Of a DNA stretch of 64,000 nt, positions 25,952 through 35,004 are shown one piece after another. Position numbers and translations under genes: made by a program. The notes under the pieces are model-generated. The model did no database searches and was not told the DNA's origin. It saw nothing but the letters and a program-made list of their open reading frames with translations. Positions within the stretch are counted from its first letter, which is position 1. The number at the start of each line of letters is the position of its first letter. Origin of the DNA: a bacterium (lineage in GTDB: Bacteria > Joyebacterota > Joyebacteria > Joyebacterales > Joyebacteraceae); contig JAPEKQ010000010.1 in the NCBI GenBank assembly GCA_029990205.1, positions 1-64,000 on the forward strand, written 5' to 3'.

Positions 25952-27735
25952 ACGATCATCTCCGTTGCACTGATCTCTGGGTACTTGCGCTTGAAGATCT
26001 GCTCGAGATAGCGCCGCACCTCGGGCCCGGTCTGCATGTCGAGCGCGCGTGATACGACCTTCCTCGCTGAATTGTAGCTCGTCGAGCGAATGATACTCTT
26101 CACCTCGGGAAGCATCAGCGGGCTCGTCGAGAGCTCGCTCAGGCCCAGCCCTATGAGGAGCAGGACGGACAGCGGGTCACCCGCCATCTCACCACAGAGC
26201 CCCACCCACTTCCGGTGTTTCTTGGCCGCCCGGACGGTCTGGCGGATCAGCTCGAGTACCGCCGGATGATACTGGTCGTAGAGGTATGCCACGCGGTCGT
26301 TGCCGCGGTCGACCGCCAGCGTGTACTGGATGAGGTCGTTCGAGCCGATGCTGAAGAAGTCCACCTCCCGAGCGAGCGCGTCGGCTAGGACCACGGCCGC
26401 CGGCGTCTCGATCATGATACCGACCTCGATATCTTCGCAGAACTCCTGTCCCTCGATCCTCAGCTGCTGCCGCGCCGCCTCGAGAACCTGCTTCCCGTCC
26501 TTCACCTCGTTGATCGAGGAGACCATCGGGAACATGATCCGGACATTCCCGTACGCGCTCGCGCGCAGGATGGCCTTGAGCTGGCGGATGAAGATGTTCG
26601 GGTGCGCGAGGCTGTACCTGATGCCGCGCCAGCCGAGAAACGGGTTCGCCTCCGCCTCGTGCTGTCCCGCAAGCCCGAACTTGTCGCCGCCGACGTCAAG
26701 CGTCCGGATCAGCACCGGCCCGGGCGCCATCGACTCGACGACCGAGCGGTACGCCTCGTACTGCTCGTCCTCGCTCGGGATGTCCTGCCGGGCAAGGAAG
26801 AGATACTCCGTGCGGAACAGGCCGATCCCCTCCGCGCCGTGCGAGACCGCGGACGCGACGTCCTCCGGCCCCTCGATGTTGGCGCCGAGTTCGAACTTCC
26901 GCCCGTCGCGCGTCACGGCGGGATAGTCCTTGAGCTTGAGAAGCTGCTTCTCGAAGTCCTCGTACTCGCGCTTGCGCTCGAGGTAGTACTCGAGCACGGC
27001 CGTGTCGAACCCGTAGACAACGAGACCGAGAACGCCGTCGATGATGACGGTCTCGCCCTGGCTGATCGACTCAGTCACGCTGTGGGCTCCGACGACAGCC
27101 GGAATCTCGAGCGACCGGGCCATGATCGACGCGTGCGACGTCCTTCCGCCGACCTCCGTAATGAATCCCTTGACCCGCTCCTTGCGCATCGACGCGGTAT
27201 CCGTCGGCGCGAGGTCGTGCGCCACGACGATAACCTCGTCATCCAGGTTGCGCAGCGTCCTGTCGTCGCGCCCCAGCAATCGCATCAGCAACCGTCGCTC
27301 GATGTCCTTGATGTCGTAGATGCGGTCCTTGAGGTACTCATCTTCCGTCCGGCCCATCGCGCGCGTCACGTGGCCGATGGTCTCGGTGAGCGCCAGTTCC
27401 GCGCGAGTGCAATCGTCTGTGATTCGCTTGAGTGTCCCCTCGACGACCATCGAGTCCTCAAGGATCATCAGATGCGCGTCGAAGATGGCCGCCTGGTTCT
27501 CACCGAGCTCTTCCTCGAGCTCGCCGCGAAGCCGCCGAAGAAGGACCTTCGTATCTTCGATCGCTTCACGGAACCGCTCGACCTCACGGCCGATCTCCTC
27601 GGCGGCGATCTCCTCCTCCGGCACGTGAGGCCTCTCCGCATCCAGGATGAATGCCTTGCCGATCACGATCCCCGGCGAGGCGGGAATCCCTTCTATCGTG
27701 GTGGCGCGTCCTATCTCAGAGAGGTTCAGGATCAA
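25948..27735 (-). CDS. ptsI: PTS enzyme I (phosphoenolpyruvate-protein phosphotransferase)
   Basis: EI takes phosphate from phosphoenolpyruvate and passes it to HPr. The 595-residue protein has an N-terminal HPr-binding/phospho-His domain with GGRTSHASIMARS (active His201) and a C-terminal PEP-binding barrel with GIGLFRTEYLFL, RTLDVGGDK, EANPFLGWRGIR and GLCGEMAGDP. The start is a TTG at 27733-27735 with GGAGGAG about ten bases upstream, overlapping the ptsH stop region; no better start exists before the conserved ASPGIVIGKA. It follows ptsH by six bases. Confidence 0.97.
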   Translation of the reverse strand: MILNLSEIGRATTIEGIPASPGIVIGKAFILDAERPHVPEEEIAAEEIGREVERFREAIEDTKVLLRRLRGELEEELGENQAAIFDAHLMILEDSMVVEGTLKRITDDCTRAELALTETIGHVTRAMGRTEDEYLKDRIYDIKDIERRLLMRLLGRDDRTLRNLDDEVIVVAHDLAPTDTASMRKERVKGFITEVGGRTSHASIMARSLEIPAVVGAHSVTESISQGETVIIDGVLGLVVYGFDTAVLEYYLERKREYEDFEKQLLKLKDYPAVTRDGRKFELGANIEGPEDVASAVSHGAEGIGLFRTEYLFLARQDIPSEDEQYEAYRSVVESMAPGPVLIRTLDVGGDKFGLAGQHEAEANPFLGWRGIRYSLAHPNIFIRQLKAILRASAYGNVRIMFPMVSSINEVKDGKQVLEAARQQLRIEGQEFCEDIEVGIMIETPAAVVLADALAREVDFFSIGSNDLIQYTLAVDRGNDRVAYLYDQYHPAVLELIRQTVRAAKKHRKWVGLCGEMAGDPLSVLLLIGLGLSELSTSPLMLPEVKSIIRSTSYNSARKVVSRALDMQTGPEVRRYLEQIFKRKYPEISATEMIV

Positions 27736-27741
27736 GAGCTT

Positions 27742-28005
27742 CTACTCCTCCATGTCACGTTCGAGGAAGGCCGCCAGACACTCCATGGCGTCTATCTCGT
27801 CGCTGCCGTCCGCCGTGATGGTCACCGAACTCCCGTGCTCGGCCGCGAGCATCATGACACCCATGATGCTCTTGCCGTCCACCGTGAGATCATCCTTGGT
27901 CAGCTTCACATCACATCTGTAGCGTCCCGCCAGCTTCACGAACTCAGCCGCCGGGCGAGCGTGCAGGCCAACGCGGTTCGCGATCGTCACAGTTCTCTCC
28001 AGCAC
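27742..28005 (-). CDS. ptsH: Phosphocarrier protein HPr
   Basis: HPr relays phosphate from EI to the EII components and can be phosphorylated on a serine by HPr kinase. Starting at the GTG at 28003-28005 (GGAGG five bases upstream) gives 87 residues and puts the active His exactly at position 15 (VGLHARPAAEF) and the regulatory Ser at 46 (GKSIMGVMML), the canonical numbering. A longer frame starting at 28026 would overlap the EIID gene and shift both. Retention of Ser46 fits the presence of hprK in the same array. Confidence 0.96.
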   Translation of the reverse strand: MLERTVTIANRVGLHARPAAEFVKLAGRYRCDVKLTKDDLTVDGKSIMGVMMLAAEHGSSVTITADGSDEIDAMECLAAFLERDMEE

Positions 28006-28006
28006 G

Positions 28007-28789
28007 CTACCCTCCGTGGAAACCACTCACCATGAGGATGATACCTCCGACCGCTCCAGCAGCCGCGACGAGCGTCGACGGGATCCGCAGCCTTGCCGCT
28101 ACTGCGCCAAGCACGAGAAACGCGCCCATCACCACGGCCGACGCCAGTCCCCCGCTCTCCGTCCCGAACGCCGCAAGCGCGAGCACGAAGCCGGCAGCGA
28201 ACGCGCCGGCCCATCGCGTCGCGAGAACCGCCCGCCTGAATCCCCTGCCGAGAAGCTCGCTGGCAGCTTCAGGACCGACCGAGAGTCCCCGAGCCACGCC
28301 GCGGGCCTTGAGGAAGATGTGCGGGACGTTGTACACGACCAGCATGACGACCGGCGCGGTCCAGACACCCCAGATGCCCGTCTGGAGACCGTAGAGCGCC
28401 ACCGCGGCGGCGATGAGTCCCGCCGCCGGACGAAGCCCGCCCCACATCAGCGCGTCACCAGCCATGCCCAGAACGCCGCCAAGAGCCTTCTTGATCTCCT
28501 CAGCCTCTTCCGCCCCGCGTCCCTCCATCTCAGCTCTCGCCACTGCCCCGATGATGTACGGGGCGAGCACGGGGTTGGTGTTGAAGAATCCCATGTGGCG
28601 CTTGAGGAACTCGCGCCGCTCCTCGTCATCCATCGTTCTCGCCAGCGGCGCCATCGCGAAGAAGAACCCGACGTCCTGCATGCCGCGAGGGTTCCAGACC
28701 GCCTGGAGCAGAAAGGAGCGCAGGAACAACCGCCACTTCCATCCTCCGGGTCGCATCGACGAGTGCTTCCTCTCGGTACCGTCGTGCAC
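28007..28789 (-). CDS. PTS mannose-family EIID component
   Basis: EIID is a membrane subunit of mannose-type PTS permeases, working with EIIC to move sugar. From the GTG at 28787-28789 (GGAGGAG six bases upstream) the protein has 260 residues. It has the EIID N-terminal signature FLRSFLLQAVWNPRGMQDVGF and FNTNPVLAPYIIGAVARAEME, then hydrophobic segments (about 110-150, 195-255). It sits between EIIC and HPr, and its stop lies just before the HPr start. Substrate is not deducible. Confidence 0.92.
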   Translation of the reverse strand: MHDGTERKHSSMRPGGWKWRLFLRSFLLQAVWNPRGMQDVGFFFAMAPLARTMDDEERREFLKRHMGFFNTNPVLAPYIIGAVARAEMEGRGAEEAEEIKKALGGVLGMAGDALMWGGLRPAAGLIAAAVALYGLQTGIWGVWTAPVVMLVVYNVPHIFLKARGVARGLSVGPEAASELLGRGFRRAVLATRWAGAFAAGFVLALAAFGTESGGLASAVVMGAFLVLGAVAARLRIPSTLVAAAGAVGGIILMVSGFHGG

Positions 28790-28806
28790 GGTCAGCTCCT
28801 CCGCGA

Positions 28807-29487
28807 CTACATCAGCGCCAGAAGCACGGCGCCCGCCACTAGCCCCGCTGCCACACTGACACGCCCGCCCCATCCGCGTGAGACCGCCACGGCCGCACCG
28901 ACAGAGAGCGGGGCGGCCCACACCAGCGCCGGATACGTCTCCGGTCCCGTCTCGGGAAGCAGCCGCGCCGCGATGACCAGGGCCAGACCGATGACCGCAG
29001 CGGCCAGAAGCGCCGACGTTGAGAATCTGATGCCGATCGCCCGGATGACCGCTCGCTGCACGCCGCGCAAGTCACCGGCGAGCACCGCATCCCGGGCGCG
29101 GTCTGCCAACTGGATGTTCCGCCTTCTCAGTCCGGTCACGACGATGCGACCGACCCAGCCCGTGGCCAGAGCCACGAGGAGCCCCGTAGCGACAGCCCAC
29201 CCCGTGGGATGCCCCTGCGATGCGAGGAGCCCGGCCGATCCGGCGCCGACGACCGCCGCGACACCCGCGTCCGGGAATCCTGCTCCCCCCACGGGGAGCA
29301 CACCCGCCCAGACGAGCTGGAGCGTGAGCCCGACCATCAGCCCCGTCGCTGCTTCACCGACGACAAGTCCCGCCAGCATCCCCGCGACGACCGGCTGCGA
29401 GAACATCAGCTGCAGCGCGGCGGTCGTATCGACCGCCACGGCGCCGGCCATCAGCGCGAGGATCAGGATGGCGATACCGTCATTCAT
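28807..29487 (-). CDS. PTS mannose-family EIIC component
   Basis: EIIC forms the sugar path of the permease with EIID. The 226-residue protein is almost wholly hydrophobic, with six or more predicted membrane segments, and has the family pattern PVVAGMLAGLVVGEAATGLM followed by LQLVWAGVLPVGGAGFPDAG. It is slightly short compared with enterobacterial ManY (about 265). It lies three bases after the GH57 gene stop and 17 before the EIID start, so the three are probably co-translated. Three EIIC-family features (Pro31, Gly38 and the QLVW segment) were the basis of the call. Confidence 0.87.
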   Translation of the reverse strand: MNDGIAILILALMAGAVAVDTTAALQLMFSQPVVAGMLAGLVVGEAATGLMVGLTLQLVWAGVLPVGGAGFPDAGVAAVVGAGSAGLLASQGHPTGWAVATGLLVALATGWVGRIVVTGLRRRNIQLADRARDAVLAGDLRGVQRAVIRAIGIRFSTSALLAAAVIGLALVIAARLLPETGPETYPALVWAAPLSVGAAVAVSRGWGGRVSVAAGLVAGAVLLALM

Positions 29488-29490
29488 GCG

Positions 29491-31644
29491 CTACCCCTCG
29501 AGCGTCTCCCACTCCAGAGTCACTGAGCAGACGAGATCGGCCTCCGGTTCGAAACCCCAGACCGGGAAGAACGAGAGCCCCTGGTAGACCCGCTCGAAGC
29601 CGCCCTCCGATTGCGAGGCGGTCTGAAGCGGCTGCACCCGGACCTCGGTCGCCGGTTCGAAACTGAGTGTGACCTTCGCCCCGCGCAGTCGGTCCTCAAT
29701 GGTCAGTGCGCTGACGCCCTCGAGCGAGTGCGCGGCCTCCGCGCTCACCGTCTCGCCGTCCGCCATCCGCAGCGTCGTGTAATCAGCTATCCCCGTCAGG
29801 AGCGCGATGTTCCACTCCGAGGAGAACAGAAGTCCGGACGAGGCGTTCGGTGAGACCTTGTAGTCGACCGTCAGACGTTCCCCGTCGTTCCGTACCGTCT
29901 TGGTCAGAGCGCACTCGATCGCGTCGTCACCCGACGGGAGCGTGAGCTGCTCTTCCATCGCGACCTCGGCGTTCCCGCCGTTCTCGCGCACCGTGAACGC
30001 CCAACGGCGTCCCGTGGCGGTCAGAAGGTCGATCTCGTCCGGCCGAAGCATGTCGCCAAGCGTGCACGACTCCGGGAAGAAGTGGTCGATCGCCGCGACC
30101 CGGGGCACGATGTCCCCGACCGCGAGGTCGGCGAGTCCGTCCTCCTTGGCCACGACGGCATCGTGAATGCTCACCGTCCCGTCGTGGTCGTTTCCAGACG
30201 CGGCCTGCTCCAGCAGCGCGTGATAGGCCTCGCTGTGTCGCGCCATCGTCGCCACGGCGTTCCATGCGACCCCGCGGAGGTCGATCTCGAACACCGCGCC
30301 TCCTCGGGCCGGCGCAACATACGCATTGAGGCGTCGAGATTCGAGCAGCACCTCGTCGTGACCGTCGAGATCGTGATCGGTCACCGTGATGGATGCCCCC
30401 GAGTCCGGCCCCGGCGCGATCGCGTTCTCGGCCTTGAGAAGATGCTCGTAGATGGCCGAGCGCAGATGCGGAAGATAGATCCCGCCGAAGACTCCGTGCC
30501 AGTATGCGCAGTTGCACTGCCCGCGCCAGAGCTCGTCGAGCACGCTCTGCGGCGTGCTCTCACCCTCGGAGGTGCCGGCGTCCGCCGACGCCGCACCGGA
30601 TTCGGTCGACGCCGCGCCGGCCGCCGCAACCATCTCACTGACGCGGCGCATCTTGCTGACCATGAAGTTGGTCTCTTCGTACTTCGCCACAAAGCCGCGC
30701 CAGGTCCCGCCGCTGACCATCGTCGACCACGCGTCGTAGGTCCCGTCGTGCTTGAGTCGCTCGATGAACTTCTCGTACTCGCGTCGCGCCGGTGTCGGCA
30801 ACGCCCACTCCATCATCTCCGGGTACGACGAGGTCGGCAGATACACCCGCCCCGCCGGCGGAGCGCTCTCCACCGCCTCCGCAAGTGTCACCGTCGAGAG
30901 CCAGTCTCCGTTCGCCGCGATCGCGTCGAGGAACCGATCGAGCCACCCGTTGGTGTAGACATGCTGGTGCGTGCCCGGCCAGACGCCGAACTTCTCCCCG
31001 TCGTCACCAAAGACGGCCACGGCCCCGGGACTCCGGTCCGCGAGTTCCTTCAGGTGCGAGATGGTCTCCGACGGCTCCGCGAACGGGATGAGGTACCGGA
31101 GCTTCTTGCTGATCGGGAAGACCTTCAGCGGAACACCCTGGTCCTCCGTGACGAAGTAGCTCGTCAGGTCCTCGTTCGCAACACCCGCCAGACGGAACTC
31201 GTAGTCATCGAGGAGAACGTACTCGACGCCGGACTGCGCAAGCACTCGTGCGAGCCCGGGCTCCCACACTCGCTCGGCCACCCACATCCCCTTCGCTTCG
31301 ACGTTGAAACGTGCGGAGAGGTAGCGTGTCATCCGCGCGATCTGACCGCGCGCATCACGCTCGGGGATGACCGGGAGGATGGGCTCGTAGAAACCGCCGG
31401 TGAGCAACTCGACCCGCCCCTCCGAAGCGAGAGCACCCAGACGGTCGAGATACGAGGGTTGATGTTCCTCGAACCACTCGAGGAGCGGACCGGTGTTGTG
31501 GACCGAGAACTTGACAGACGGATGCCGCTCCATCGCCTCAAGGAACGGCAGGTAGGACATGCGGTGCGCATCCTCGAAGACCCAGGGAAGGTTTCCGACC
31601 GGCTGGTGATTGTGAATGCAGAGAACGAGAGATACGTGGCTCAC
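29491..31644 (-). CDS. GH57 family alpha-glucan enzyme (4-alpha-glucanotransferase/amylase type)
   Basis: The 717-residue protein matches the GH57 group of Thermococcus 4-alpha-glucanotransferase, acting on alpha-1,4-glucans with retention. The N-terminal barrel has HNHQPVGNLP (11-20), GGFYEPILP, the nucleophile motif WVAERVWEP (Glu124) and FGDDGEKFG with the acid/base Asp214; these positions align with Glu123 and Asp214 of the archaeal enzyme. Residues about 300-330 and 370-700 match the DUF1925/DUF1926 beta-sandwich parts, with a low-complexity Ala/Ser/Glu linker (about 340-370). There is no signal peptide, so it acts in the cytoplasm, probably on glycogen-type glucan. The start is a GTG. 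It lies inside the PTS operon between EIIB and EIIC. Confidence 0.9.
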   Translation of the reverse strand: MSHVSLVLCIHNHQPVGNLPWVFEDAHRMSYLPFLEAMERHPSVKFSVHNTGPLLEWFEEHQPSYLDRLGALASEGRVELLTGGFYEPILPVIPERDARGQIARMTRYLSARFNVEAKGMWVAERVWEPGLARVLAQSGVEYVLLDDYEFRLAGVANEDLTSYFVTEDQGVPLKVFPISKKLRYLIPFAEPSETISHLKELADRSPGAVAVFGDDGEKFGVWPGTHQHVYTNGWLDRFLDAIAANGDWLSTVTLAEAVESAPPAGRVYLPTSSYPEMMEWALPTPARREYEKFIERLKHDGTYDAWSTMVSGGTWRGFVAKYEETNFMVSKMRRVSEMVAAAGAASTESGAASADAGTSEGESTPQSVLDELWRGQCNCAYWHGVFGGIYLPHLRSAIYEHLLKAENAIAPGPDSGASITVTDHDLDGHDEVLLESRRLNAYVAPARGGAVFEIDLRGVAWNAVATMARHSEAYHALLEQAASGNDHDGTVSIHDAVVAKEDGLADLAVGDIVPRVAAIDHFFPESCTLGDMLRPDEIDLLTATGRRWAFTVRENGGNAEVAMEEQLTLPSGDDAIECALTKTVRNDGERLTVDYKVSPNASSGLLFSSEWNIALLTGIADYTTLRMADGETVSAEAAHSLEGVSALTIEDRLRGAKVTLSFEPATEVRVQPLQTASQSEGGFERVYQGLSFFPVWGFEPEADLVCSVTLEWETLEG

Positions 31645-31679
31645 TGTCGCGATGCTCCTTCCGACATCCGGGCGGCTTC

Positions 31680-32168
31680 TCAGCCGGTCTGTTCCTCGAG
31701 AAGTGGTAGCAGATCGACCGGGTCGGCCTGCGGCACGTCGCGCGCCTCCAGCGCCACTCCCCCGGCGGCGATGGCAAGAAGCTCGCGACGGTCATCGTCG
31801 TCGACATACACGTACGGAAGGATCTCGCGCTTGCCCTCGGAGTAGTGCATTCCTCCGACATTGACACTCTTGACGTCGAGGCCGCGCTCGAACAGAAGCC
31901 GCGCATCGAGAGGCGTGCCCACGACGACGATCGTATTCTCGTCCTGCCAGGCTCCGGCCGCGCACTCCACGCCGAATCCCTCGACGTCGAGCACGGTGAT
32001 GGCCGCGCCCATGGCGTCGGCCTCGGTGTAGAGAGCGCGCTTCCACTCGGTTTGCGCCACATCGTCGTTCACGAGCACTATGCGATCGATGCAGAGACAG
32101 CTTCCCCACGCGACACAGACCTGTCCGTGGATGAGTCGGTCATCGATCCTGATGAGAGAGATGGACAT
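31680..32168 (-). CDS. PTS mannose/sorbose-family EIIB component
   Basis: EIIB accepts phosphate from EIIA on a histidine and gives it to the incoming sugar. The 162-residue protein carries the family active-site motif RIDDRLIHGQV near the N-terminus (phospho-His14), followed by IVLVNDDVA and SVNVGGMHYSEGKRE. The ATG has a GAGGGGGAG-type site directly upstream. Between EIIA (upstream) and the GH57 gene (downstream) it forms part of a single EIIA-EIIB-EIIC-EIID set. Confidence 0.94.
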   Translation of the reverse strand: MSISLIRIDDRLIHGQVCVAWGSCLCIDRIVLVNDDVAQTEWKRALYTEADAMGAAITVLDVEGFGVECAAGAWQDENTIVVVGTPLDARLLFERGLDVKSVNVGGMHYSEGKREILPYVYVDDDDRRELLAIAAGGVALEARDVPQADPVDLLPLLEEQTG

Positions 32169-32189
32169 GGCTCCCCCTCGCCGCGCATC

Positions 32190-32588
32190 CTACTGAATGC
32201 GGACGGCGTCCCTGGCACGCTCCTGCATCATCGAAACGAGCTCCTGAAGGTCGGCGCGGTCGCGCTTCACGAAGAATTCGAGAAGCATCATGAGATTCAC
32301 GCCGCTGATCATCCTCAACCCCGGCCGCTCCCCGAGGTACGCCTGGCAGACGTGATGACAGCTGCCACCCGGCATATCGGTGATAAGAAGTACCGAGTGC
32401 GTCCTCTCGAGTTCCTCAACCGCCGCGCGGACGCTGTCCGTCAGTTCCGGCAGACCCAGCCCCGTGTTCGAGATGGCCGTGCACCCGGACTGACTCCCGA
32501 GAATCCCCTGCACCGCGTTCATCAGACACTCGCCCACGTTCCCGTGGGCGACGATCACACATCCGATCCTGGTTCTGGTATCGCTCAT
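32190..32588 (-). CDS. PTS mannose-family EIIA component
   Basis: EIIA takes phosphate from HPr. The 132-residue protein has the mannose-type EIIA fold signature IGCVIVAHGNVGECL with the phospho-accepting His15, then LLITDMPGGSCHHVC and ISGVNLMMLLEF. It is a separate polypeptide, not fused to EIIB. The ATG overlaps the hprK stop as ATGA, so kinase and EIIA are translationally coupled, an arrangement also seen in Deltaproteobacteria and relatives and consistent with a regulatory role besides transport. Confidence 0.94.
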   Translation of the reverse strand: MSDTRTRIGCVIVAHGNVGECLMNAVQGILGSQSGCTAISNTGLGLPELTDSVRAAVEELERTHSVLLITDMPGGSCHHVCQAYLGERPGLRMISGVNLMMLLEFFVKRDRADLQELVSMMQERARDAVRIQ

Positions 32589-33553
32589 TCGGTCTCACCC
32601 CGAAGGATCTTGCGCTCTCGCGCTTTCTCCGACGCGAGGTCCCTCAACCTCCGGTCGAAGTCCCGTGCCGGATGCACGCCGTGGAGCTTCAGTAGATGGT
32701 TCAACGCAATGACCTCGGCGATCACCGTGATATTCTTGCCCGGTACGAGCGGCAGATGGACGAACGGTGTCTGCACGCCGAGGATGTCCGTGTACCGCTC
32801 GTCCAGCCCGAGACGTTCGTAATCGTCGAGATCGGACCACCGGACGAGCTTCACCTCGAGTTCGATGCGCTTGCTGGCACGAATGGCGCGAATGCCGTAG
32901 ATGGCCCTGACATCGATGATCCCGACACCGCGGATCTCCATACAGTGCCTGAGCAGCTCGCTCCCGCTCCCAACCAGGTCTCCCTGCGCGTTCACGGTGA
33001 CGCTCACGACGTCGTCGGCGACGAGTCGATGACCGTTCTCCACGAGATCCAGACCGCACTCGCTCTTCCCGATCCCACTGTCGCCCGTGAAGAGCAGGCC
33101 GATGCCGTAGACGTCGACCAGCGTGCCGTGGATGCTCGTGTGCGGCGCCAGGAGCTCATCGATCGCCGTGGCCAGCTGGCTCGCGAGATGGGTCGAACCC
33201 GCGTCACAGCAGAGCACGGGCACGCCGCTCGCCTCCGCGAGCTCGACAAGCTCCGGCGGCGCCTTCCTTCCGTCGGACACGATCACGCAGGGCACTTCGG
33301 CACGCACGAGCCTGGTCAGCGCCTCACGGCGGCCGTCCGCATCGAGCGCATCGAGAAACGTCATCTCCGCGCCACCGAGGATCTGTATCCTGCTCGGATC
33401 GAATCCCTCTTCGTATCCCGCGAGAAAGAGCCCGGGCTTTGAGAGATCCGCCGCGTCGATCGCGGCGGGGGTCCCGCTACCCGGGGACACGACGACGAGT
33501 TCGAACTCGTCGCCGTACTCCTTCAACAGTCTGTGAACCGTCAGAGGTTCCAT
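32585..33553 (-). CDS. hprK: HPr kinase/phosphorylase
   Basis: HprK phosphorylates HPr on Ser46 with ATP and removes the phosphate by phosphorolysis, linking carbon status to PTS activity. From the ATG at 33553 the protein has 322 residues. The N-terminal domain occupies 1-130; the catalytic domain shows SIHGTLVDVYGIG (His142), the Walker A GDSGIGKS (157-164) and HRLVADDVV. The C-terminal signature region PLVPGKNITVIAEV is also present. It lies 25 bases after hpf and overlaps the EIIA gene. The conserved Ser46 in the local HPr supports function. Confidence 0.96.
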   Translation of the reverse strand: MEPLTVHRLLKEYGDEFELVVVSPGSGTPAAIDAADLSKPGLFLAGYEEGFDPSRIQILGGAEMTFLDALDADGRREALTRLVRAEVPCVIVSDGRKAPPELVELAEASGVPVLCCDAGSTHLASQLATAIDELLAPHTSIHGTLVDVYGIGLLFTGDSGIGKSECGLDLVENGHRLVADDVVSVTVNAQGDLVGSGSELLRHCMEIRGVGIIDVRAIYGIRAIRASKRIELEVKLVRWSDLDDYERLGLDERYTDILGVQTPFVHLPLVPGKNITVIAEVIALNHLLKLHGVHPARDFDRRLRDLASEKARERKILRGETE

Positions 33554-33578
33554 GATCTCTCCGCCGCCGAACGGGCGA

Positions 33579-34100
33579 TTACTCGCGTGGTGCCACGAGT
33601 CCGTAGTCGCCGTCGTCGCGGCGGTAGACCACGTTGACCTTCTCCGTCTCCGTATTCCAGAACACAAGGAAACGCGCGCCGAGCTCTGCGAGCTGCTGGT
33701 ACGCCTCCTCAGCGCTCATCCTCGACGCCGCCAGCTCCTCCGGGAGGATACCGACCTCCTCCGGAGCGATCCCGCCCGCTGCCTCAGCAAACTCGGCCGC
33801 GGCGTTCCTGCCCTTGCGGTTCCGGACCCTCTCCTTGTGGCGGCGGATCTGGCGCTCCACCTTCTCAACTGCCCTGTCGAACGCCGAGCGGAAGTCGTCT
33901 GCTTCCTGCTCGCTCGAGACCACGACTCGTGATGCGTGCACCGTCAGATCGGCGATCTTCCGGTGGCCTTCCTGCTCGAACACGACGTTCGCCTCATCGA
34001 CGCGGTCGAAGTAGTGAGCGAGATGCTCAACCTTCGATTCCACGTGGTCTCTGAGACCCGGGTCGAGGTCGAAGTGTCTGGCCGTGATCCTGATCTGCAT
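33579..34100 (-). CDS. hpf: Ribosome hibernation promoting factor, long form
   Basis: Long HPF dimerises 70S ribosomes into inactive 100S particles. From the ATG at 34100 (AAGGAG six bases upstream) the protein has 173 residues: the beta-alpha-beta-beta-beta-alpha S30AE core (1-100; ITARHFDLDPGLRDHVESKV and the basic KVERQIRRHKER helix) and a C-terminal dimerisation domain (about 120-173; MSAEEAYQQLAELGARFLVFWN). Its place between rpoN and hprK mirrors the rpoN-hpf-PTS linkage of many diderms, with two lipoate genes inserted between it and rpoN. Confidence 0.95.
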   Translation of the reverse strand: MQIRITARHFDLDPGLRDHVESKVEHLAHYFDRVDEANVVFEQEGHRKIADLTVHASRVVVSSEQEADDFRSAFDRAVEKVERQIRRHKERVRNRKGRNAAAEFAEAAGGIAPEEVGILPEELAASRMSAEEAYQQLAELGARFLVFWNTETEKVNVVYRRDDGDYGLVAPRE

Positions 34101-34125
34101 GCGTTCTCCTTTCACCGCTCGTCGC

Positions 34126-35004
34126 TTATGCGCCGACGACAACGCCGAGTGCCTCAACCACCTTCTCGGCTTCATACGAGCTTCTCACGAACGGGCCCGA
34201 CGAGACCCACGCGAAGCCGAGCTGCTCACACCACTGCTTCATCGCGTCGAACTCAGCCGGCGGCACGAATCGCGCCACCGGCAGGTGTTCCCGTGTCGGC
34301 TGAAGATACTGACCCACATAGACGACGTCCACCTTCGCGCGTCTGAGGTCCATGAAGGCCCCGTCCAGTTCCAGGCGCATCTCGCCAAGTCCGACCATCA
34401 CGGACGATTTGACCAGCGGTCTGTCCGGCGCAGCCGCCGCGTGCCTGAGCACCGCGAGCGAGCGCTCGTAGTCCGCGCCGGCCCGAGCCGTCTTGTACAG
34501 CCTCCGTACGGTCTCGAGATTGTGGCCGAAGACGTCCGGACGAGCCGCGAGCACCGTGTCCACGGCGGCCATGTCGCCGCCGAAGTCCGGAACGAGCACC
34601 TCGATGCCGGTCTCGGGACAGAGCGCCCGGATGGCCCTGATCGTCGCGGCGAAGTGCTCCGCCCCTCCGTCAGGAAGGTCATCCCGCGTCACCGATGTGA
34701 TGACGATGAACGACAGCCCCAGGCTCTTCACGGCCTCCGCGACGCGACGCGGCTCCTCGGGGTCGGGTGGCGTCCCGCCCCCATGGGCGACCGAACAGAA
34801 ACGACAATCACGAGTGCAGCGATCCCCGAGGATCAGGAATGTCGCCGTTCCGCGGCTGAAACAGTCGACGCGGTTGGGACACCGGGCCTCGTTGCACACC
34901 GTGTTGAGACCGGTCTCCGCGAGCATGTCGCGCACGCGCCTGGTCTTCTGTGGATCCGCAATAGGCTTCGTCAGCCACTCCGGCAGTCTTCTCTGCTCAC
35001 TCAC
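34126..35004 (-). CDS. lipA: Lipoyl synthase
   Basis: LipA is a radical SAM enzyme that inserts two sulfurs into an octanoyl group on lipoyl domains. The 292-residue protein has the auxiliary cluster cysteines Cys37, Cys42 and Cys48, the SAM cluster motif CTRDCRFC (Cys63, Cys67, Cys70), and the C-terminal RSSY motif (FVRSSYEAEK) whose Ser binds the auxiliary cluster. The start is a GTG that overlaps the stop of the small lipoyl-domain gene as GTGA. No lipB or lplA is in the window. Confidence 0.97.
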   Translation of the reverse strand: MSEQRRLPEWLTKPIADPQKTRRVRDMLAETGLNTVCNEARCPNRVDCFSRGTATFLILGDRCTRDCRFCSVAHGGGTPPDPEEPRRVAEAVKSLGLSFIVITSVTRDDLPDGGAEHFAATIRAIRALCPETGIEVLVPDFGGDMAAVDTVLAARPDVFGHNLETVRRLYKTARAGADYERSLAVLRHAAAAPDRPLVKSSVMVGLGEMRLELDGAFMDLRRAKVDVVYVGQYLQPTREHLPVARFVPPAEFDAMKQWCEQLGFAWVSSGPFVRSSYEAEKVVEALGVVVGA

